A DNA stretch of 47,286 bases from Bacteroidota bacterium (GCA_005884665.1 VBAT01000035.1:1-47286); one strand, 5' to 3'. Shown: positions 1-9,741, counted from the stretch's first letter. Numbers and translations are program-made. The notes: generated by a model from the sequence alone, not told the origin.

Positions 1-137
1 CGGATCTGTTATTAAAGACATTTAAATCGGTAAAAAATATCAGGGAAATTCTTCAGAAGGAAAATGGCCTGGCTGAGCTGGAATCATTGATTGGCAAGTC
101 TAAAGCTGGGCTTATTTCAAACTACTTTAAAGGCTGA
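1..137 (+). CDS. uvrC: UvrABC excinuclease subunit C, C-terminal fragment
   Basis: Only the last 45 codons are inside the window; the reading frame is open from base 3 to a TGA at 135-137. The translated tail (LLLKTFKSVKNIRE, then a helix ending LISNYFKG) resembles the C-terminal helix-hairpin-helix of UvrC, the nucleotide-excision-repair nuclease that incises on both sides of a lesion within the UvrB-DNA complex. The catalytic domains lie upstream of the window and cannot be checked. The gene converges on the gld block and is followed at 188 by a bidirectional-looking hairpin. The assignment rests on a short tail, so another (HhH)2 protein is possible. Confidence 0.7.
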   Translation, partial: DLLLKTFKSVKNIREILQKENGLAELESLIGKSKAGLISNYFKG

Positions 138-187
138 TTAAGCGCCTATTGAGAGAGAAATCGTTCGTATATAGGGCAAAAAAAAAT

Positions 188-218
188 GGGGCCAGGATAG
201 AAATCCAGCCCCGTTTTT
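188..218. terminator. Hairpin terminator after uvrC, probably bidirectional
   Basis: GGGGC at 188-192 pairs with GCCCC at 208-212, and an inner GGAT/ATCC pairing extends the stem. An A-run lies on the left and a T-run on the right, so the structure can act on either strand between the convergent uvrC and gldN genes. Confidence 0.75.
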
Positions 219-341
219 AAAATCCAATATCCTATGAAAAACCGAGACGAAAATACAACAATTATCCAATTTTCCTATAGGGGTTCTACGATTTTCGAAA
301 GTTTTTTTAAACAATTTGAACGAATAGTTTTTAAAATGAAA

Positions 342-364
342 AATGCCCTTTACAAAAGGGCATT
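342..364 (-). terminator. Terminator of the gldLMN transcript
   Basis: AATGCCCTTT (342-351) pairs perfectly with AAAGGGCATT (355-364) around a 3-nt loop. On the minus strand the stem is followed by a U-rich stretch, and it lies 28 bp past the gldN stop. Confidence 0.85.
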
Positions 365-391
365 CATCAATATTATTAATCTTTTATTTAA

Positions 392-1408
392 TCAATAAGA
401 CCAAAGATCCTGTTCGTAATTGAATATTTTATCCTTTACGTTATCACCTTCCAGTAAAGCCAATATCGGGTCTTTGATGTATTGCCTGATGTTGCGGTTA
501 GCTGCATTATCAATAGTTGATTTGGTAATATAGCTGCTGAACATCCGGCTTTCGAATAACTCTTCCCAGGTTAAGCGGCTTTGACCCATATTCTTAGGAT
601 TATATACCTCGTACTTGGTGAGGATCGGCCTCATGTCGGGGTAGTATACCCAGAACAAAGTAGATGTTCCTCTTTCCTTATTGGTATTGGGAATATATTC
701 AGTTTTCAAAACACCGATTCCTAAAATACGGCAAAACATTCTGCTGGACTCCCTGTCAAATACCCATTCTTCTTTTAGCCTGAGCTTAGTGACGCTTTTT
801 GCGTCAAAAGTAGCGCGGGTAACTTTATAGCTTTCGATCTTGGTCATGTCCGTAAGGCTATAAACAGGAGTAGTATCTGCCGTTCCCGAGGTCAAAAGCT
901 CCACTTCGTTAACAGGCATCGGGATCGAAAACCTGTCGTCCTGGAAAGCTGTAACCTGGCCTGTTTTTACTGCTTTTAAAAGAATATCTACAAACATTTG
1001 GCTGCCATTATCGTCCCTTGCTTCATAACGGAAAGGCTGGTTCATCTTTTCCCGAAGGTCCAGTTCTCTCCATACTTTTTCAGCAAATAACGCATCGTCA
1101 GCTCTCAGGTGCTCATACACCAGGGGTGTGCGTGCATTGATACTGCTTTTATCGTAGGCGTTATCATTCCGCAATGATTTGCGGATGATCGTATCTGCTA
1201 TACCGGATGAATCTACTGTGATCGGAAGACCACCGTAGGGATCATAGTTTGCAGGGCGGTTATTATTATTGGTTTGCTGCGTAGGATTATTAGTCGCAGG
1301 TTGTTGAGTATTACCTCGCCTGGTTGGCCTACGTTGCGCATCCGATTCTTTTACAAGGACAACTGCCAGCAGAAAGCAAAAGCCTGATTTTAATACAATG
1401 CTTTTCAT
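392..1408 (-). CDS. gldN: Gliding motility / type IX secretion protein GldN (PorN family)
   Basis: GldN is a periplasmic component of the type IX secretion system; in studied species it associates with the GldK ring under the outer membrane. The 338-residue product begins with a Sec signal peptide (roughly residues 1-24, ending DAQ), followed by a low-complexity N/Q/T-rich stretch to about residue 55. The folded domain contains family-like segments such as EKVWRELDLREKMNQPF and LTWEELFESRMFSSYI. It is the last gene of the block, 10 bp after gldM, and is followed by a strong terminator. Gene order K-L-M-N is the conserved one, so the call rests on both sequence and context. Confidence 0.95.
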   Translation of the reverse strand: MKSIVLKSGFCFLLAVVLVKESDAQRRPTRRGNTQQPATNNPTQQTNNNNRPANYDPYGGLPITVDSSGIADTIIRKSLRNDNAYDKSSINARTPLVYEHLRADDALFAEKVWRELDLREKMNQPFRYEARDDNGSQMFVDILLKAVKTGQVTAFQDDRFSIPMPVNEVELLTSGTADTTPVYSLTDMTKIESYKVTRATFDAKSVTKLRLKEEWVFDRESSRMFCRILGIGVLKTEYIPNTNKERGTSTLFWVYYPDMRPILTKYEVYNPKNMGQSRLTWEELFESRMFSSYITKSTIDNAANRNIRQYIKDPILALLEGDNVKDKIFNYEQDLWSY

Positions 1409-1418
1409 GACACACTTA

Positions 1419-2951
1419 TTAATTTATATAGTAAAACACAGCCGGTACTGAAGCTATGCGCCCGTCCGGATTTCTTACCTTGATATTCTCGATGGTTACC
1501 ATGCGGCCTGGTTTTACGTTCTGATCGATAGCTCTTTTCACCGGGCCCTGGAACAATGCTCCAGTAACCGGGATTGAGACGATATCGTCATCTGTATCGC
1601 AGGTAAACGTATAACTTACCACTTCATAATTGAGCTGGAAAGGGAAGTTTTTAATACCTGCCGCTACACCGGGTTGAGCTTTGAACGCTCCTGCATTAAC
1701 CTGGGTACCGCTGGGTTGTCCACCGACATAAGCCTGGGCTTCTGGTACAGTACGTACGCGGAACTGATTTCTGCTACCTGATTTTCCATCGACATTGACA
1801 TTGATCCAGCAATCATCTGTAACACTGTTGACACGAACAATGTATTTCCCGTTACCTTGTTTTATAGGTGCGGGGCCGCCACCTCCAGTGATCGACAAGC
1901 TGATCCTATCATCGCCAGCACCACTGGCTGATACCGTAATTGGGTTGTCTACCCCGATATACAATACGTTCATTTTATCCAACGCTATTGAAGCAGTAGA
2001 TTGACCAACCATATACTCGATAGTCTTATCAACAGATTTGAGGTTACCATCGAGGTCGGTATATTTAATGTTTACAGTAACACTGTGCTTTCCAAGACCA
2101 GAGGATGCTTTCACTGTTCTCAGTGCAACACCATCTCCATTCAATTGCTCATTTGTGCCATCGATTGTAACTGTGGGTAAAGCCTGATCGCTAAAGGCGC
2201 CAATACCGGCACTGATCTTCATTTCCTCACCGGGCATTACATAACTCTTATCGGTAGCTGCAAAACCCACATAGTGATTGAAGCGAACTACAACCGCTCC
2301 TACCTGATTGTGGCACCATTCGACGAGCTTATTTTCTGAAGTCTTGATATCGTTCTGGAATTTACTGAGAACTGTCAGGGCTGCGACAGTAGGCACCATA
2401 TGGAAGTAAGCTCTTTCGAACGTGTTATTCGAACTGCTTTGCGTTTTAGGTACTTCTGTGCTTATTGGAAGTGTGTTGGCAAATGCTTTTCCCATGTCGG
2501 GATCTATTGCAAGCACATTCTTCTTGAATTCCTCAAGTCTTTTTTTCAGTTCAATACCTTTTTTCTTGTCCACCATCATGCGGGTAGCAATGTCGAGGTT
2601 ATCAGCTTTGAACTTGTGACTATAAACATCACCACCGCCCTGTTTGATGATATCATTCTTAATATCCTGGATGTATGAATAAACATCCTTGGACAATTTT
2701 TGTACTTCTTGTGCTTTAGGATACCAGATCTTAGCTTTTTCAGCATTCCTGGGATCTGCCAATTTATCCTCAAGCGACTTTATTATTACGTCGGTAGAGT
2801 TAGACACCGTGACATTGGTGGTCTCCAAGCTTTTATTGACCGTTTTAAAGGCATTCAAAATTTCAGCTGATACATTCAGTGCCAACAGGGCTGTTAACAC
2901 CAAATACATCATGTTGATCATTTTCTGCCGGGGCTCGCGAGGTAAAGACAT
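1419..2951 (-). CDS. gldM: Gliding motility / type IX secretion motor protein GldM (PorM family)
   Basis: GldM forms the periplasmic shaft of the GldLM proton-driven motor that powers type IX secretion and gliding. The 510-residue protein has the expected short cytoplasmic N-terminus (LPREPRQKMINMMYLVLTAL), one transmembrane helix at about residues 12-32, and a long periplasmic part. The LVLTALLALNVSAEILNAF segment is highly typical of the family. A glycine-rich segment (SITGGGGPAP) sits in the middle of the periplasmic domains. It follows gldL on the same strand with a 102-bp gap and precedes gldN by 10 bp, so M and N should be co-transcribed. Confidence 0.96.
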   Translation of the reverse strand: MSLPREPRQKMINMMYLVLTALLALNVSAEILNAFKTVNKSLETTNVTVSNSTDVIIKSLEDKLADPRNAEKAKIWYPKAQEVQKLSKDVYSYIQDIKNDIIKQGGGDVYSHKFKADNLDIATRMMVDKKKGIELKKRLEEFKKNVLAIDPDMGKAFANTLPISTEVPKTQSSSNNTFERAYFHMVPTVAALTVLSKFQNDIKTSENKLVEWCHNQVGAVVVRFNHYVGFAATDKSYVMPGEEMKISAGIGAFSDQALPTVTIDGTNEQLNGDGVALRTVKASSGLGKHSVTVNIKYTDLDGNLKSVDKTIEYMVGQSTASIALDKMNVLYIGVDNPITVSASGAGDDRISLSITGGGGPAPIKQGNGKYIVRVNSVTDDCWINVNVDGKSGSRNQFRVRTVPEAQAYVGGQPSGTQVNAGAFKAQPGVAAGIKNFPFQLNYEVVSYTFTCDTDDDIVSIPVTGALFQGPVKRAIDQNVKPGRMVTIENIKVRNPDGRIASVPAVFYYIN

Positions 2952-3053
2952 GACGATTTATGGTTTTTAATTTACAAGTAATGGTGACTTTTCAAAAATC
3001 ACAGGATATACGGATTTTAAATAAACGAACGAACTTCTTATCCTGTTATTAGT

Positions 3054-3881
3054 TTAGTTGCGACCCTGCATAGCGCTAAGCATATTGCCGTAAATGCTAT
3101 TCAGGCGGCCGAGGTTATTAGCCAGTAAAGCGATTTGGTCATGTGCTTTCTTGGCATCTGTAACACTTCCTTCCATTGCCTGAGATGCGTCTACTAAATT
3201 GCTGTAGAACTGGTTCATTGCTTTCAGATGGTTGTTAGTATCCTGGAGCTCCAGTTCATAAATCGTATTCAGAGAAGACAGGTTCTTGGTCAGCACCTGT
3301 ACCTGCTCATGGAATTGTTTTGTACCATCGGCAGCTGCATTAAAATGTTGGATGCTGCTGGCTGCGCCTACATAAGCATCTTTCATTTGTCCTAGTGCAG
3401 TGGCTGCTTCACGTGTTTTAGCTGTATAGTCACCAGTAGCTGCTACTACATCCGTGATATCAGACATTTTATCTACTGTTCCACCTAATTTCTTGAAGTT
3501 GTCACTCAAACGGCCAAGGTTTGCCGGGGTGATATCGGCATCACGAAGCATATCTTCCATTTTAGTCAGCGCTGGGTTACCGCCAGTGTTTCCTAAAGCA
3601 AGGGGAGTAACTTCAAATTTACCGGTACGTGCTTTCTCAACATCGGGGTGTTCGTTGATGTTAGGGAAATAACGCTGCCAATGTGGTTCTTCGGGAGGAG
3701 GCACCATGAAGGCCATCACCAGGAACACTATTACTTCTGACAGCAGACCTAATGTGATCATTTCATCAGCAGCAGGCCAGTGACGGATTTTAAAGAGCGC
3801 CCCGAGAATAACTACAGCGGCGAAAAAAGCGAAAATAAAGTTGAGGACTACCTGGCCTCGTGAGGTTTTAAAGAACAGCAT
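3054..3881 (-). CDS. gldL: Gliding motility / type IX secretion motor protein GldL (PorL family)
   Basis: GldL is the inner-membrane stator-like partner of GldM. Two transmembrane helices are visible at about residues 10-30 and 42-62, with the family signature GALFKIRHWPAADEM between them. The second helix carries a buried glutamate (residue 49 here), which corresponds to the acidic residue thought to take part in proton flow in this family. The rest is a long cytoplasmic, partly coiled-coil tail (about 90-275). The gap to gldK contains a terminator-like hairpin, so gldL may be transcribed at a different level from gldK. Confidence 0.95.
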   Translation of the reverse strand: MLFFKTSRGQVVLNFIFAFFAAVVILGALFKIRHWPAADEMITLGLLSEVIVFLVMAFMVPPPEEPHWQRYFPNINEHPDVEKARTGKFEVTPLALGNTGGNPALTKMEDMLRDADITPANLGRLSDNFKKLGGTVDKMSDITDVVAATGDYTAKTREAATALGQMKDAYVGAASSIQHFNAAADGTKQFHEQVQVLTKNLSSLNTIYELELQDTNNHLKAMNQFYSNLVDASQAMEGSVTDAKKAHDQIALLANNLGRLNSIYGNMLSAMQGRN

Positions 3882-3956
3882 AATGGGTTCGTTTTATGAA
3901 TGATTAATATTTAACAAAAACGATTAGGACTTAGAAAAAATTGTTTTAAAAAAGAA

Positions 3957-3986
3957 AAAAGAGGTCGCTGAGAAAAGACCTCTTTT
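3957..3986 (-). terminator. Terminator-like hairpin between gldK and gldL
   Basis: AAAAGAGGTC (3957-3966) pairs with GACCTCTTTT (3977-3986). Read on the minus strand the stem is followed by TTTTTTCTTTTTTT, a textbook intrinsic terminator. It lies 13 bp beyond the gldK stop and upstream of gldL. Confidence 0.8.
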
Positions 3987-3999
3987 ATATAATTTAATC

Positions 4000-5307
4000 T
4001 CAGCGACGCCTTTGTGGAGCTGCGGGCAAGTCGATTACGTCACGGAATCCGATATAAGATTTAGCTGAATCCTGGTATTCGTAGGTGCTGGTACCGCATT
4101 GCAGGTAATAACCAACATCTTTCCAGCTTCCGCCGCGGATAATCTTACGCTTCATAAGCGGTAAGTCGTCATCCTTGGCATTCCACCGAACATCGGGGTT
4201 CATGTCATGCATGAAGTTTGTACGTCCTTCGTAATAGATAGATGATGTCCATTCTGCCACGTTACCTGACATACAATACAGACCGAAATCATTAGGCCAG
4301 TAAGCATCGGCACGAACAGTATAGAAACCACCATCTTCAGGATAGTTACCACGACCGGGTTTGAAGTTGGCCATCAAACATCCTTTTTTATTACGGAGAT
4401 AATAGTTACCCCAGGGGAACATAGATTGTGAGCGACCACCACGGGCTGCATATTCCCATTGGGCTTCTGTCGGCAGACGGAAATCCGATTCCTGTACTCT
4501 GTTCTTTCCATCCAGCCATGAATTCAGGTAATGCGTTCTCCACTCAGAGAAAGCAACGGCCTGTTTCCAGTTAACACCCACAACCGGGTAGTTACCAAAA
4601 GCGGGATGAGAGAAATAGCGTTTGGTCATCGGCTCGTTGTATGAATAAGCAAAGTCGCGGATCCAAACTAATGTATCGGGGTAAATAGCAACATCTTTTC
4701 TGACGATGAACTTAGAACGGGGTTGACCAGCATTGGCCCTGGCAGCCGCTTCTTTCAGATCAAACACTTCTGAATGATAGACGATCTTGCTGGGATCAAT
4801 TTCTTTTTTCCCAAAGATCCTGTCATCCGGAGGCAGGATAAGATCTGTGCCGGCGAGGGCTTCAATTACTTTAGGGTCGTTCCATTTGAGCGCTTTCATC
4901 TTAACCCTGTCCACGTATTCTATACCATCAGGACCGGCTTTTACATAGCCAAGCTTGCGGGCTGCTACAGAATCACGAACCCAGAATACGAACTGGCGAT
5001 ACTCGTTGTTTGTGATTTCTGTTGCGTCCATCCAGAAGCCACTGATGGATACGGAACGGTTACGGGCGCTAAATGCATAGGCTGGGTCCTCATCGCTGGG
5101 TCCCATATGGAATGTTCCTTGAGGTATGTATACCATGCCCGGAGGCTTTGGCATTGAATACCTGTTTCCCGGAGCAATTCCATGCACCTGACCGTCGTTA
5201 GGCAAGGAGCTTCCTCCTTTACCTTTGTTTCCCGATCCACAGCTCGAAAGCATTATAATGCAAACAAGTGCAATCAGGGAATAATAGGGGTTTTTCAGTT
5301 TCTTCAT
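4000..5307 (-). CDS. gldK: Gliding motility / type IX secretion lipoprotein GldK (FGE-sulfatase fold)
   Basis: GldK is an outer-membrane lipoprotein that forms the periplasmic ring with GldN in the type IX secretion system. The preferred start at 5307 gives MKKLKNPYYS, a hydrophobic helix and a lipobox LSSC with the lipidated cysteine at residue 23. The frame stays open upstream to 5382, but a -7 promoter box at 5327-5334 would lie inside a longer protein, which rules the longer start out. The remainder is a formylglycine-generating-enzyme/sulfatase-modifying fold: PPGMVYIPQGTFHMG near the start, FRLPTEAQWEYAARGG in the middle, and NVAEWTSS and IIRGGSWKD near the end. The catalytic role of true FGE enzymes is not expected in GldK. 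Confidence 0.95.
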   Translation of the reverse strand: MKKLKNPYYSLIALVCIIMLSSCGSGNKGKGGSSLPNDGQVHGIAPGNRYSMPKPPGMVYIPQGTFHMGPSDEDPAYAFSARNRSVSISGFWMDATEITNNEYRQFVFWVRDSVAARKLGYVKAGPDGIEYVDRVKMKALKWNDPKVIEALAGTDLILPPDDRIFGKKEIDPSKIVYHSEVFDLKEAAARANAGQPRSKFIVRKDVAIYPDTLVWIRDFAYSYNEPMTKRYFSHPAFGNYPVVGVNWKQAVAFSEWRTHYLNSWLDGKNRVQESDFRLPTEAQWEYAARGGRSQSMFPWGNYYLRNKKGCLMANFKPGRGNYPEDGGFYTVRADAYWPNDFGLYCMSGNVAEWTSSIYYEGRTNFMHDMNPDVRWNAKDDDLPLMKRKIIRGGSWKDVGYYLQCGTSTYEYQDSAKSYIGFRDVIDLPAAPQRRR

Positions 5308-5326
5308 ATACTTAGAGGGTATTGGG

Positions 5327-5334
5327 CAAATATA
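5327..5334 (-). promoter_or_regulatory. gldK promoter, -7 box
   Basis: Minus-strand TATATTTG matches the Bacteroidota TAnnTTTG consensus exactly. It lies 20 bp upstream of the chosen gldK start, with a possible -33 element (TTGTG) at about 5356-5360. It fixes the gldK start at 5307. Confidence 0.7.
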
Positions 5335-5463
5335 ATATTTTGGTTTATTCGTCATCACAACGTTACTATTTATTTTTTTCAATCCAAATCGGTTTTTACG
5401 CAGTAAAATTTCAAACGGTAATTAATTGATTTTATTGCTTTAACTTAAAATTAATTCCAGGGT

Positions 5464-7554
5464 TCAATGCCTGTCTATCAGTGATATAAAACGTTCAATT
5501 GAAGTGACAGGTTGCTGACAGACAAAATCTTTACACAGATAAATCAACGGAATATCGGTGGATTTTTTTCCCGCAAGCAGTGGAAACTCTTCCTTTTCTG
5601 TTTCCGACATCATTAAAACCCGGTTAGGAAGATATTCCTTAAACAGGTCATGCACCAGCTTTGAATAGTTCTTGCCTACAATTGCGACTTCCAGCGTTCC
5701 CAAAACCAGCTCTAACAGCAGACTTGCCCAAACCCCAAACGAACCAGGATACCGACCGATCACCTGTCCAAGAGCAGAGACCATTTTAAAGCTTCGTTCC
5801 CGCCATTCTTTTTTGTCAAAACAGATCGAAAGATGGTAAAGGTTATAAGCCATGACAGAATTACCGGATGGAACTGCCCCGTCGTACACTTCTTTCTTCC
5901 TTACGATAACGTCGCGCTGATCCTTTTTCGTGTAATAAAAAAAAACATCCTGCTCTTCCCCAAACTGATCCACCACAAACCGGGTCAATTGAGCTGCTTT
6001 CTCAAGCCATTTAGTATCGCCAGTTATTTCCTGCAAATGGATGAGGGCCTGGATCAAAAATGCATAATCATCCAGGAAACCGGGGTATTTCGCCCTATCG
6101 TTTTTCCAGGTATGGTTAAGTTCATTCGACTCACCCGATCCAAACTTCTCAAGCATGAATTGCATGTTGTCAACCGCCAAATCCCTGTACTCAATAATCC
6201 CTGTTGCCATGAAAGCCTTGCTGCACGCAGTGTTCATGAGGGCATTCCAGCCCAGGATGATCTTGTCATCGAGGAGAGGACGAATCCTTTTTTGCCTTCG
6301 TTCCAAAAGTTTTTTATTCCCCTCTTCCACTATTCGTTTTAACTCTTCAACTGCTATGCCGTTTTGTTCCGCGAATTTTTCCACAGGAGTTTTTACACGA
6401 AGAATATTCTTTCCTTCCCAGTTGCCTTGTTCAGTGATATCAAAGAATCGGCAAAATATATCGGCATCCTTACCGATTATAGACCTTACTTCATTTGCTT
6501 CCCATACATAGAACTTACCCTCCTCTCCTTCACTATCGGCATCCAACGCTGAATAAAATCCACCGGCTGGGTGAAGCATTTCCCGCCGGACGAAGCTCAT
6601 CGTTTCAACGATCACTTCTTTGTACCGTTGCTCCTTTGTAAGTTGATAAGCCTCACTTAATACCGAGACAAGCAAGGCATTATCGTACAGCATTTTTTCG
6701 AAATGGGGAGCCAGCCATTCAGTATCTGTGGAATAGCGGGCAAATCCACCGCCAACCTGATCATAGATGCCTCCTTCAATCATCTTGTTGATGCTTAGTA
6801 AAGCCTGGTCTTTTCCCTCATTTCTATCCTGAACAGGAGAACCTGCTGAAGACCCAGGTTGATGGAGTTTAGCCATGCGAAAGGATCGCAAAAGAAACTG
6901 TATCGTGAAGGTTTGTGGGAATTTTGGCGCTTTGCCAAACCCGCCCCATCCCCGGTCGGCGGTATTCATGATATTTTCAAAAGCCATGTCCAGCTGTTCT
7001 TTGGAAATAACGGAAGTACCCGCAGCATCCTGTACACCAAAAGAATTGGATTGTAAAATATGTTCCGTCAAGTTTTCCGCCTGTTTATTCACTTCATCGC
7101 GGCTTTCCTTAAATGTCCGGTCGATCCCTAATAGTATCTCCTGCCAGGAAGGTCGATTGAAAGCTCTTTTAGGTGGAAAATAAGTTCCCCCATAAAAAGG
7201 TTTGCCTTCAGGAGTTAAGAATACATTCAGCGGCCAGCCTCCGCTACCGGTCATCGCCTGGACAGCGTCCATATAAATGTGATCAAGATCCGGTCTTTCT
7301 TCCCGGTCAATCTTGATATTGACGAAATTCTCATTCATTATTCTCGCGGTATCCTCATCTTCGAAGCTTTCTCTTTCCATTACATGACACCAATGGCAGG
7401 CTGCATATCCAATGCTGACCAGGATTGGTTTATTTTCTTTTCTTGCTTTTTCAAGAGCTTCCTCGCTCCAGGGAAACCAATCAACCGGATTATGCGCATG
7501 TTGTAAAAGGTAGGGACTTGTTTCATGAATAAGGTGATTGGTATGATTGTGCAT
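5464..7554 (-). CDS. DUF255 thioredoxin-fold protein (YyaL / SSP411 family)
   Basis: The 696-residue product matches the YyaL/spermatogenesis-associated protein 20 family from end to end. The N-terminal thioredoxin-like domain (about 1-170) has the signature [19 protein letters not shown], a CHWC active-site-like motif at residues 53-56, and [16 protein letters not shown] further on. The remainder is an (alpha/alpha)-barrel of the glycosidase type, with [11 protein letters not shown] in the middle. No signal peptide is visible, so it should be cytoplasmic. The physiological role of the family is not settled, and a disulfide/redox role is inferred only from the CxxC. It stands alone between gldK and hemD. 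Confidence 0.9.
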   Translation of the reverse strand: MHNHTNHLIHETSPYLLQHAHNPVDWFPWSEEALEKARKENKPILVSIGYAACHWCHVMERESFEDEDTARIMNENFVNIKIDREERPDLDHIYMDAVQAMTGSGGWPLNVFLTPEGKPFYGGTYFPPKRAFNRPSWQEILLGIDRTFKESRDEVNKQAENLTEHILQSNSFGVQDAAGTSVISKEQLDMAFENIMNTADRGWGGFGKAPKFPQTFTIQFLLRSFRMAKLHQPGSSAGSPVQDRNEGKDQALLSINKMIEGGIYDQVGGGFARYSTDTEWLAPHFEKMLYDNALLVSVLSEAYQLTKEQRYKEVIVETMSFVRREMLHPAGGFYSALDADSEGEEGKFYVWEANEVRSIIGKDADIFCRFFDITEQGNWEGKNILRVKTPVEKFAEQNGIAVEELKRIVEEGNKKLLERRQKRIRPLLDDKIILGWNALMNTACSKAFMATGIIEYRDLAVDNMQFMLEKFGSGESNELNHTWKNDRAKYPGFLDDYAFLIQALIHLQEITGDTKWLEKAAQLTRFVVDQFGEEQDVFFYYTKKDQRDVIVRKKEVYDGAVPSGNSVMAYNLYHLSICFDKKEWRERSFKMVSALGQVIGRYPGSFGVWASLLLELVLGTLEVAIVGKNYSKLVHDLFKEYLPNRVLMMSETEKEEFPLLAGKKSTDIPLIYLCKDFVCQQPVTSIERFISLIDRH

Positions 7555-7607
7555 CTGGTTTTAAGTTTCGATACGAAGTTGACCGAATTATCCTTTAAAA
7601 CAAAAAA

Positions 7608-7628
7608 GACACCATAAGGTGTCCTTTT
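7608..7628 (-). terminator. Terminator downstream of hemD
   Basis: GACACC (7608-7613) and GGTGTC (7618-7623) pair around ATAA. On the minus strand the stem runs into a T-rich tract. It lies between hemD and the DUF255 gene on the same strand, so it separates the two transcripts. Confidence 0.75.
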
Positions 7629-7651
7629 ATCAAAAAAAATATCCCGTGCTT

Positions 7652-7678
7652 CGCCCACTATAGCTATACGGCGGTGGG
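7652..7678. repeat. Short interspersed palindrome at the hemD 3' end
   Basis: CCCAC (7654-7658) and GTGGG (7674-7678) flank a central TATAGCTATA. The element sits 2 bp from the hemD stop codon. It resembles the other short GC-armed palindromes in the window and is probably a small intergenic repeat. One copy cannot prove that. Confidence 0.35.
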
Positions 7679-7679
7679 T

Positions 7680-8432
7680 TTATGATTTCTTTTTTCCCGA
7701 AAGGAACTGCTCTAACGCAGCTACCATACTGGGCGCCTGTGGAAGAGGCGCCTTAATATCCAGCTTCAACCCTGCATCTTCAGCAGCTTTGGAAGTATTA
7801 TTGCCGAAAGTGCCAATGACAGTTCCGTTTTGCTGGTATTTCGGAAAATTATCGAACAGGCTTTTTACACCGCTTGGTGTGAAAAAGCAGATAACATCAT
7901 ATTCTGTTTTGGTGAGCAACTCTTTTACATCATTGCTCTGCGTGCGGTACATGAATGCCAGCGCATATTCGCAATTATTTGCTTTTAGCCAGTTTACGAT
8001 TTCATTGTCCTGCTGGTTCTCCGAACAAACATAGAGGAACTTTTCGTTGCCTTTGTGTTTGTTGATGACGTCAAACATACTCTTGTTGGTACCGTCGGCG
8101 CCATAAAAAACCTTACGCTTGCGATAAAGTATGAACTTCTGCAAGTATAAAGCGACAGCTTCTGTGATGCAGAAATATTTTGTATCCTGCGAAACACTCA
8201 CTTTCATCTCTTCACAAATACGGAAGAAGTGGTCAATAGCATTGCGGCTGGTGAAAATGACACCAGTATAATTTTGTACCTCGATCTTTTGTTTGCGGAA
8301 TTCTCTTGAGGGTATGCCTTCTAACCGGATGAACGGTTGAAAATCCAATGCAACATTGTATTTCCTTGACAGCTCAAAGTATGGCGATTTATCGCTATCA
8401 GGTTTTGGTTGGGTAATCAGGATTTTTTTCAT
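7680..8432 (-). CDS. hemD: Uroporphyrinogen-III synthase
   Basis: HemD closes hydroxymethylbilane to uroporphyrinogen III in haem and corrin synthesis. The 250-residue product has the two-lobe HEM4 pattern: KKILITQPKPDSDKSPYFEL at the start, VIFTSRNAIDHFF in lobe 1, and DVICFFTPSGVKSLFDNFP plus VIGTFGNNTSKAAEDAGLK in lobe 2. The start at 8432 is preferred because it begins at the family N-terminus. An in-frame upstream start at 8501 would overlap the promoter box at 8499-8506. Sequence divergence in this family is high, but the motif order is convincing. Confidence 0.85.
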   Translation of the reverse strand: MKKILITQPKPDSDKSPYFELSRKYNVALDFQPFIRLEGIPSREFRKQKIEVQNYTGVIFTSRNAIDHFFRICEEMKVSVSQDTKYFCITEAVALYLQKFILYRKRKVFYGADGTNKSMFDVINKHKGNEKFLYVCSENQQDNEIVNWLKANNCEYALAFMYRTQSNDVKELLTKTEYDVICFFTPSGVKSLFDNFPKYQQNGTVIGTFGNNTSKAAEDAGLKLDIKAPLPQAPSMVAALEQFLSGKKKS

Positions 8433-8498
8433 GCTTTTTGGTGGTGTTTCGGCCTTGACCCCATTTTTTACCATATGTGACCCGGCTAAAGTTGACTG

Positions 8499-8506
8499 CA
8501 AAGGTA
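8499..8506 (-). promoter_or_regulatory. hemD promoter, -7 box
   Basis: Minus-strand TACCTTTG fits TAnnTTTG exactly, giving an untranslated leader of about 60 nt to the start at 8432. The -33 region would fall in the 3' end of the upstream DUF4271 gene. Confidence 0.65.
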
Positions 8507-8514
8507 TAAAGGTT

Positions 8515-9561
8515 CTATGGAAAAACGAAAAGCAAAGCCTTGTAAATCAGTAATAGGGGCGCTACCTCAAAAGCACATAAGTATAAAAAGAAATGAAAAG
8601 GATTGAACCTGACCTGATTACGAATAGAAGCATAAGTCAATAAAAAACGATAAATATATAACACGCCAATTCCGCACCAGGACAGCATCATAGCAATGGT
8701 ATAAGCATTCCCATCCATGAATGTGAGCAACACCAAAAAAGGCAATAAAAAGATACCAATAACCTTATTGATTATGAAGACAACAAAGATATAAGAGTCG
8801 GCTACTGGTGTTAAATTAAACAACCACCCTGTAACTTTTAACCCAATGAACTTAATGAAATAAACAATTGCAAGTCCAAGGCTACAGTAAAGCATGAGTA
8901 ACCAGAAATTTTCAATCGGTGTCATGCCATAGTGATGCAATAACAAATCAACATATAATCCACCCGTGATCACGAAAAAGAAATTGAGCAATAATGATGG
9001 CAAAGGTGTCTGCATCAGTTGTTCCTTTATCTGTTTTTGTTTAAGTGTGTTTCTGAACAACAGCCTGAACATATCATTGAAATATTTCGGAAATGCCTGG
9101 CGTAGCAGTGCAAACGCAAATAGCAATCCTATCAATCCATAGAAAAATATCTCTTTGCCCTGGTAAGTCCTCAGATCCGAATGAACAATCACCGGTTTTG
9201 CATTGAAAGGAAAATACGGGTGATGTTGCAATACCTGGTAATAAAGCGGCAGGCTCCTGTCAACATTCCAGGTCGGATAAAACGGTTTCCTCGAAACAGA
9301 TTCGGAAAGCGGCGGGACAGTTGCCGTATCTGTCGTGACAATTGGAAGGGAATCGCGATGCACTCTTTGCACAGGTTCGCGATGTAGTGGGCGTGCAGAA
9401 TCGGGAGGTTTAACCGGGACAGAATCTATCGGGTGATGAACAACAGATGAATCTCTGGGAAGTAGGGTGTCCTGTAGCCGCGGAAGTCCGGAATCATTTT
9501 GAGCAAGAGCCGATCCTGTCAAAATGATCAAACAGAAGAGTAGGAAAATAAAGGGTCTCAA
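8515..9561 (-). CDS. DUF4271 integral membrane protein
   Basis: This resembles the Bacteroidota DUF4271 family, whose members are often next to hemD; its function is unknown. A TTG start at 9559-9561 is proposed because a perfect -7 box lies just upstream at 9579-9586, giving LRPFIFLLFCLIILTGSALAQ as a signal peptide. The frame is open further up to an ATG at 9630. A Pro/Asp/Ser-rich linker of about 90 residues follows the signal sequence. Five or six transmembrane helices then fill the C-terminal two thirds. It may also be transcribed through into hemD, since only 82 bp separate the coding regions. Confidence 0.75.
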   Translation of the reverse strand: MRPFIFLLFCLIILTGSALAQNDSGLPRLQDTLLPRDSSVVHHPIDSVPVKPPDSARPLHREPVQRVHRDSLPIVTTDTATVPPLSESVSRKPFYPTWNVDRSLPLYYQVLQHHPYFPFNAKPVIVHSDLRTYQGKEIFFYGLIGLLFAFALLRQAFPKYFNDMFRLLFRNTLKQKQIKEQLMQTPLPSLLLNFFFVITGGLYVDLLLHHYGMTPIENFWLLMLYCSLGLAIVYFIKFIGLKVTGWLFNLTPVADSYIFVVFIINKVIGIFLLPFLVLLTFMDGNAYTIAMMLSWCGIGVLYIYRFLLTYASIRNQVRFNPFHFFLYLCAFEVAPLLLIYKALLFVFP

Positions 9562-9578
9562 ATAAACAGTTTGTTTTG

Positions 9579-9586
9579 CAAAAATA
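9579..9586 (-). promoter_or_regulatory. DUF4271 gene promoter, -7 box
   Basis: Minus-strand TATTTTTG fits TAnnTTTG exactly. It lies 17 bp before the proposed TTG start and inside the coding frame of the longer alternative, so it supports the shorter protein. Confidence 0.55.
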
Positions 9587-9741
9587 CGGTAATGATCAAG
9601 TCTGAAGTTTATCTCACGCAACGCCGCCACGACGCTACGAAAATTGAGCTGTTATCCTTTGCGCTGCGCCTTCGCATAGCTTGTACCTCCGCTAAGGCTG
9701 CGGCGACACGCGAGCGGCGAACCAAGGCCGTTGCGTCGCAG

